Part shown: one piece after another, positions 16,395 through 20,431 of the stretch
How positions within the stretch are numbered: position 1 is the stretch's first letter
Layout of the letters: every line of letters begins with the position of its first letter
From: Chara braunii
Taxonomy: Eukaryota > Streptophyta > Charophyceae > Charales > Characeae
Reading direction: 5' to 3'
Assembly (NCBI GenBank): GCA_003427395.1
Contig: BFEA01001005.1
Span: 126,714 to 147,144 of the forward strand
DNA: 20,431 bases
Translations under genes and position numbers: made by a program
Notes under the pieces: model-generated
What the model was told of the DNA's origin: nothing
The model's input: only the letters and a program-made list of their open reading frames with translations
The model's database searches: none

Positions 16395-17163
16395 AGTTTT
16401 AATCGATCTTCAAACAAGGATTCGAATACCCACTTACCAAGGCATAGTTCTGCACCAATCGATCCAGCACACCTAAGCCCCCCTGAGAACGTGGAAGACA
16501 AATGGTATCCCAGGCCACCTTATAAACCCTTGATCTTCTTCCGCTGCAGGTTTCCAGATATATCTGGCTGCTTCTCTCTTGATAGCTGTGTATGCCTCTT
16601 TTCCTAGCAAGCACACAGATAATGGGAACCGCAGAATGGAGAAAAAGGCTGCCAAGATGACAAGACCCCTATACCAAAGACCGACAGCTGGTAATTTTTA
16701 ATCCAGCTGTGTATTCTTGCTATTACTTGGTCTGGAAGCAGCTGGCCCTGAGCTTTAGAGCAGTCTGAAAGGGAGATTTGCACTCCCAGAAACCGTTCCG
16801 AATGACTCTGGGTATTACTCAAAGCCTAGAACAGAGAATGCAAAAGATAAACATATTTAGACCTATTACACTACCAGTATGTTTCCCATCTATAGGCCGC
16901 GGGAAAAATGAGAGTACTAGAAGCGTTTCTTGTCGGATGAATTTGGGCGCTCCCATAGTGGCCCATCGTTTACCATTGTCGCTGCTTGTTAACCTCCAGT
17001 GGTCCTCCACGACTTTCCTCGAGTACTGGTGGTTAAATTGAAGCCTCAGAAAGTGAGCAGTAATCGTCTAGAACTACTCTTAATTCTTCTAAGGACGAGG
17101 GAGAGTTTTCGCAGGCAACTGTGAGGTCGTCTGCCGAGGCACCACCTTTCCAGTGAAGAGAGG
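16395..17163 (-). pseudogene. LINE RT motif C and thumb region, minus strand
   Basis: From 17,160 downward one frame gives HWKGGASADDLTVACEN, then SPSSLEELRVVLDDYC. The ADD of motif C lies at 17,126-17,134, with S in place of the usual aromatic residue. After frameshifts come RFLGVQISLSD and ARIHSWIKNYQLSVFG (about 16,790-16,680), the thumb. Then VAWDTICLPRSQGGLGVLD (about 16,515-16,460), the WD..P...GGLG block. Stops and shifts make it non-functional. The copy starts abruptly 5' of motif C. Confidence 0.8.
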
Positions 17164-17365
17164 GACTAAGTATTTCAACAGTTCATGGGTGTACCAACTC
17201 ATCTAGGCCCTTTGGTGGCCCCAAGGGTTTTCTCTATTCCCAAGATGACTTTTGGAAGGAAAGAAACGAACCGGAGGCCCTTTCCAGTGAAAAGAGGGAC
17301 TAAGCTGTATTTACAGTGAAGCTGTATTTCAACAGTTCATGGGTGTACAAGGTCCCTTTGTACAC
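17145..17365 (-). repeat. Duplicated junction between a tRNA-SINE head and the LINE
   Basis: A block with CCAGTGAAGAGAGGGACTAA and TTTCAACAGTTCATGGGTGT occurs at 17,149-17,195 and, with about 20 extra bases inside, at 17,284-17,349. On the - strand TACACCCATGAACTGTTGAA is the tRNA-SINE head seen at 8.5 and 9.5 kb, and the first copy also keeps GGCCTAGATGAGTTGG (A-box region). The head runs straight into the 5' end of the truncated LINE. The second copy ends in a small hairpin, GTGTACAAGG/CTTTGTACAC (17,343-17,365). Confidence 0.6.
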
Positions 17366-17796
17366 ATTTTTCATTTCGAACCATCAATTACGAAGCTGGA
17401 GGGGAAACAAACAAACAACACGAACTGGGATAGTCCTCTGGATACTCCTGATCGGTATTAGTGGAATCTATGACCAACATGGGTGTGAGTGCGAGCGCGA
17501 GTGGGTTGTGTGTGGTGTGTGGGAGAGTGTTGGCCATAGCTACTGCTGCTACTCGATGAGGGGCGGGGGACGAAGAGAAAGGGAGGCGCAGCTACTGGAC
17601 AGGTCTTGGTCTTTGTGTTAGCCAGACCCCCACTGGCGGCGCCAACCCTATAACCTAACCACTAGGGGCAGAGGGCAACATGAAATCTCCCCTTCAGAGT
17701 GAGAGGAAACTATGCTTGCAGGGGTCCCCTCTAGATAGCCTTAGGAGTAGGTAGTGAAAGGCAATAAACAGAAGTTGAGAGAAGAATATAGAAAGC
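17366..17796. other. No gene seen
   Basis: Anonymous sequence with a GTGTGNG-rich patch at 17,505-17,530. No repeat family recognised elsewhere in the window. Confidence 0.4.
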
Positions 17797-17855
17797 AAAA
17801 ACAAACAAACAAACAAACAAACAAACAAACAAACAAACAAACAAACAAAACAAAC
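17797..17855. repeat. CAAA microsatellite
   Basis: About 13 uninterrupted CAAA units followed by degenerate ones. Confidence 0.95.
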
Positions 17856-17907
17856 AGACACACAAAACAAACCCTAAGCTGGACGGCTGTAAACTGAGGA
17901 TATACCC

Positions 17908-18630
17908 ACACACACTTAGTCTAGTGCTTTCCTAAATGTATCTGATCGCAATTACATCACGGCCTGGATGTATATGATGGCAATCACATCCAGAGCTTAG
18001 TCGAAGAAGTCTTACAGCAGTGTGAATATGCCCTGAGAAGCCGGAAGAAGTCGTACCGTGGTGTGAATATGCCCTGAGAAGATGGACCATTGGGACAAAA
18101 AGCTCTCATACTTTCTGCGTGCTCGGAACTACCTGTAGCCTTGCACACACCTGAGCTTTCCTAAATGTTCCAACTGCAACTACGTCAAGACCTGGATGCA
18201 TCTGACCGCGATCACGTCGAGAGCTCAGTTCAAAAAGTCCTATCATAGTGTGAATATGCCCTCAGCTGAGATTCCAGACCATTGAACCCAAAAGCCCTTT
18301 GATACGCAGATATGCCCTGGAAGCAGGATTAGAAACCAAAAAAGATCAGCAGGGTAAAGCGACCTTCAGCATAACGATGGACTCCAAGCCCTTTCTGGAT
18401 TGGAGAAGATGGATGTGCAGAAAACTAGCTGTACATTAACAGACATAATATTAACTGAATCGAACAGCCAAATCCCCCTCTCAGACTACTCATCTAAGAT
18501 AGACTACGAACTCCACTCACAGAACCGTAACATCCAAGCTAACATCTGTCACTCTTGGACTGACCTGGATGCATTTGGCCGTGATCACGTCCATAAGTAA
18601 AAAAGTCCTAGTGTGAGTATGCCCTCAGGG
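17908..18630 (+). repeat. Cluster of R repeats
   Basis: Three copies in the same direction start near 17,908, 18,147 and 18,555 (the last incomplete). A full unit has CTTTCCTAAATGT; two related sub-blocks of the form GATGYATCTGAYCGCRATYA then CRTC; GAGCTYAG; AAGTCCTA-like sequence; and GTGTGAATATGCCCTSAG. In the first copy CTGGATGT and ACATCCAG can pair across a 14-base loop. The end of the first copy is duplicated in tandem with period 41 (GTGTGAATATGCCCTGAGAA at 18,020 and 18,061). Fragments occur at 5.3, 6.3, 6.6 and 19.7 kb. No poly(A) tail, coding capacity or known family is recognised. Confidence 0.65.
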
Positions 18631-19021
18631 AATCTCTATTCTACATCGAAATGCTACTTGGCAACAATGGATGCACTTACATTCTTGCATCCCCACAGCC
18701 ATATGGTGCGCAGATACAGGAGTTTGCATACTCACGCCCTGTGACATATGGGCCTGACCCCACTACTCTCCACAATGTCATGCAGAAAAGACAAAATATG
18801 ACAGTGTATCTTCCCATGTTCTAGAGGAAGATTCATTCTCAGTTTGCACATTTGGTGAGTAGTGGAACGAGGCCCATGTGACCTCAATCGTGCTTGTGGG
18901 GACGCGAGGGTGTGAGGTAGAGGACGGGACTAAAGGGAGGTAGCTTCCTCCTTTCGTATGTGGAGGCTTAATAAATTTCGCCTCCCCCACTTGTGGGCTT
19001 GCTTTGTCCGTTCATCGGTCC
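18631..19021. other. No gene seen; possible trailing R-like piece
   Basis: GCATACTCACGCCCTGTGAC near 18,728 resembles an inverted R end block. The rest is anonymous. Confidence 0.35.
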
Positions 19022-19101
19022 GGGGGCTGAGTGAGCTGTGCGGCGACTATCCCTCCTCTCGTTCGTCTTTGGATATATACGGGGGGTGAGTGAGCTGTGC
19101 G
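19022..19101. repeat. Partial tandem duplication, period 59
   Basis: TGAGTGAGCTGTGCG occurs at 19,028 and 19,087, each after a G run. Confidence 0.8.
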
Positions 19102-19119
19102 TGGATACGGTCAAATAGG

Positions 19120-19213
19120 GTAGACTGTGAGGACCCCGGCCTCAGTCTTCTTATTGGTAATATCATCCTTGGGCACTGGGCCCGGTTTAAAGATTAAAAA
19201 AAAAAAAAAAAAG
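19120..19213 (+). mobile_element. Tail C element fragment with poly(A)
   Basis: GGGTAGACTGTGAGGACCCC then GGCCTC, and later TTGGGCACTGGGCCCGG, followed by 17 A residues (19,196-19,212). It matches 5978-6066 throughout. The 5' core part is missing. Confidence 0.6.
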
Positions 19214-19309
19214 CTTTGATTAGAGCTTATTTGAGTTGCCTTGAATGGATTTGAGATGTTTTCCTTTCTGTTGGTCCTCATCCACTATGAATGGATTGCG
19301 TAATGCGAT

Positions 19310-19395
19310 CATTGATTTGATTTGATTTGATTCGATTTCTTGTGATTTGACTTGATATGTCTTGACTTGACTTGATTTGACTCTATTACATTTGA
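19310..19395. repeat. Degenerate TTGAT/TTGAC pentanucleotide tract
   Basis: TGATT/TTGAC units repeat with drift for about 85 bp. Confidence 0.85.
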
Positions 19396-19960
19396 TTAGA
19401 TTCAATGGGACTTTGAGCTGAATTGATTAGCTTTGTGCTGAGATGGTGTATAGATATCTGGTCTGAGGGTATATTGTGGTACGGCCACCTCTTTTGGGTC
19501 TGAATTTCGCCAAGTGGCAGGTGCGGGGTGGAGCCTCATTTTTGGGAGGGAGAGGTGGAGGCTTTGCAATGTATCCCTTCTCCTGGTTTGATTGCCCTTC
19601 TTCTCCGTGGTTACTCAATGCGAATTATGTTTACACCCCGTCACTTCACTAGACCTCAGGGTGGCATTTATCCTGTACTCATCTAACTGCCATCACGTGC
19701 TTTGGGGGTTATACACTTAGTCTAGGATTTTCCAGGTGGTGGGAGGTGGTAGATGTTCTACTGTTATATCGCGTTCCACGCGGGGACGCAGCCATTCGGG
19801 CAGCATGTGTCATGTTCCAGACAGTAAGCTTGTTAAAGGTCTTCTCAAGTGGGGGACGGTCAGCCTTCTGGATTTGGCAGGCTAGGGCCAGAAGTTGTGG
19901 TGGCCCTGATGTTGCATATGTTAGACCTTGGCCCGGGGGCCAGGCGATTAGACACTGCCT
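19396..19960. other. No gene seen; one R fragment
   Basis: TCATCTAACTGCCATCACGT (19,679-19,698) and ACACTTAGTCTAGGATTTTC (19,713-19,732) match R blocks (17,911-17,932 for the second). Nothing coding is recognised. Confidence 0.4.
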
Positions 19961-19965
19961 GTGAT

Positions 19966-20006
19966 ACTAGAACTGCATTCCTCATACTTAGAAGTGCATT
20001 CCTCAT
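19966..20006. repeat. Short tandem duplication, period about 20
   Basis: ACTAGAACTGCATTCCTCAT is followed directly by ACTTAGAAGTGCATTCCTC then AT. Confidence 0.85.
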
Positions 20007-20119
20007 ATCGGGTTGCAATAGCATGTTCTTACCACCACGGGGCCATTAACGCGCTGCATCAGACGGGGGTCGGGGAACCAACGACCGGTAATGAAAAATA
20101 AAAGGGGTAACTTCAGTAG

Positions 20120-20282
20120 AGTCACAAAAACGAGTTATAATTGCAGTATGGGGCAAGATACAGTTTGCAATTGCACTTCGGGCAACCTACCTGGCCAGAA
20201 AGCTGGTTTGTATACATCGCCCCAACTGCAATTGCAAACTGTATCTTGGCCCATACTGCAATTATAACTCGTTTTTCTGACT
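20120..20282. repeat. Foldback element with 57-bp near-perfect arms
   Basis: The left arm (20,120-20,176) begins AGTCACAAAAACGAGTTATA and the right arm (20,226-20,282) is its inverse with only about two mismatches. The loop is about 50 bp. The transcript would be a long hairpin. It could be a MITE-like foldback or a small-RNA precursor. No target-site duplication is obvious. It has no coding capacity. Confidence 0.85.
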
Positions 20283-20357
20283 TCCGCGTAGTTTCCCCAA
20301 AATAAAAATAAATCGAATGTTGAAAAAAACAAAACGAAAGGGGACAACGGGGGCAGC

Positions 20358-20359
<2 letters not shown>

Positions 20360-20431
<72 letters not shown>
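20360..20431. repeat. AG microsatellite running off the window
   Basis: At least 35 uninterrupted AG units, cut by the window end. Confidence 0.98.

Larger units (their letters stand above)
15865..16505. repeat. Near-identical 322-bp tandem duplication
   Basis: Unit 1 is 15,865-16,186 and unit 2 is 16,187-16,505. The only difference seen is a 3-bp deletion in unit 2 near 16,440. Each unit holds a short SINE-like element and a piece of the minus-strand LINE (the KWVFESLFEDRLKLW and SANPEEVW blocks). It is either a very recent duplication or an assembly artefact. Confidence 0.93.
13850..17163 (-). mobile_element. Second decayed L1-type LINE, 5'-truncated, with nested insertions
   Basis: Read on the - strand from 17,163 down, the translation gives RT motif C, the thumb, the connecting region and zf-RVT, in LINE order. 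It begins just before motif C, so endonuclease and most of the RT are missing, as in the 5'-truncated copies usual for LINEs. It is interrupted by a SINE-like element (15,089-15,275) and by a 322-bp tandem duplication that carries another. The protein pieces differ clearly from the + strand LINE at 0-4.6 kb, so this is a different family of the same class. Confidence 0.8.

Noticed and set aside
17640-17680. Reverse-strand TAGTGGTTAGG resembling an A box
   Set aside because: No B box follows at a usable distance.
17908-18630. Spaced repeats considered as a CRISPR-like array
   Set aside because: Repeat units are long, diverged and irregularly spaced, and the context is a eukaryotic genome.

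Overview
This is a piece of a large, repeat-rich nuclear genome, not a gene-dense bacterial one. The evidence is poly(A)-tailed retroelements, two decayed L1-type LINEs whose C-terminal domain is the zinc-binding domain typical of plant LINEs (zf-RVT), Pol III-type A and B boxes in SINE-like elements, a U2 snRNA-like sequence, long AG, GT, CAAA and GGA microsatellites, and no intact long gene. A green plant or streptophyte is most likely. I lean towards a charophyte or another non-seed lineage, but the sequence alone does not settle this.

Layout. Bases 1-4.6 kb hold a + strand LINE (endonuclease, reverse transcriptase, zf-RVT) broken by many stops and frameshifts. From 4.6 to 9.7 kb there is a mosaic of short retroelements, an unusual repeat family ('R'), a U2 snRNA pseudogene, microsatellites and two weak candidate host exons. 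From 9.8 to 12.6 kb the sequence is largely anonymous, with hairpins, a long GT microsatellite, a tRNA-like element and tandem duplications. From 12.2 to 13.3 kb is a strongly G+T-biased block with three copies of a structured repeat. From 13.85 to 17.16 kb is a second decayed LINE on the - strand, with SINE-like elements nested in it and several recent tandem duplications. From 17.9 to 18.6 kb is a cluster of R repeats. A 163-bp foldback element and an AG microsatellite close the window.

How the parts relate. Several short poly(A)-ended elements (4.75, 5.88, 13.32, 15.1, 15.9 and 16.2 kb) share a hairpin core beginning GGGACGCTGGACCC but carry different 3' tails. The first LINE has a related sequence just after its last coding block. 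A separate tRNA-headed SINE family occurs at 8.5, 9.5 and 17.2 kb, and pieces of its 3' body recur beside the core elements. This suggests modular SINEs mobilised by resident LINEs. At least one insertion (15,089-15,275) has an exact 17-bp target-site duplication and lies inside the second LINE, which fixes the relative order of insertion.

No intact protein-coding gene can be supported. The most interesting items are the modular SINE set, the triplicated structured repeat with co-varying hairpin, the U2-like sequence whose branch-point recognition element is lost while stem IIb is kept, the long foldback, and the abundance of perfect two-copy tandem duplications.
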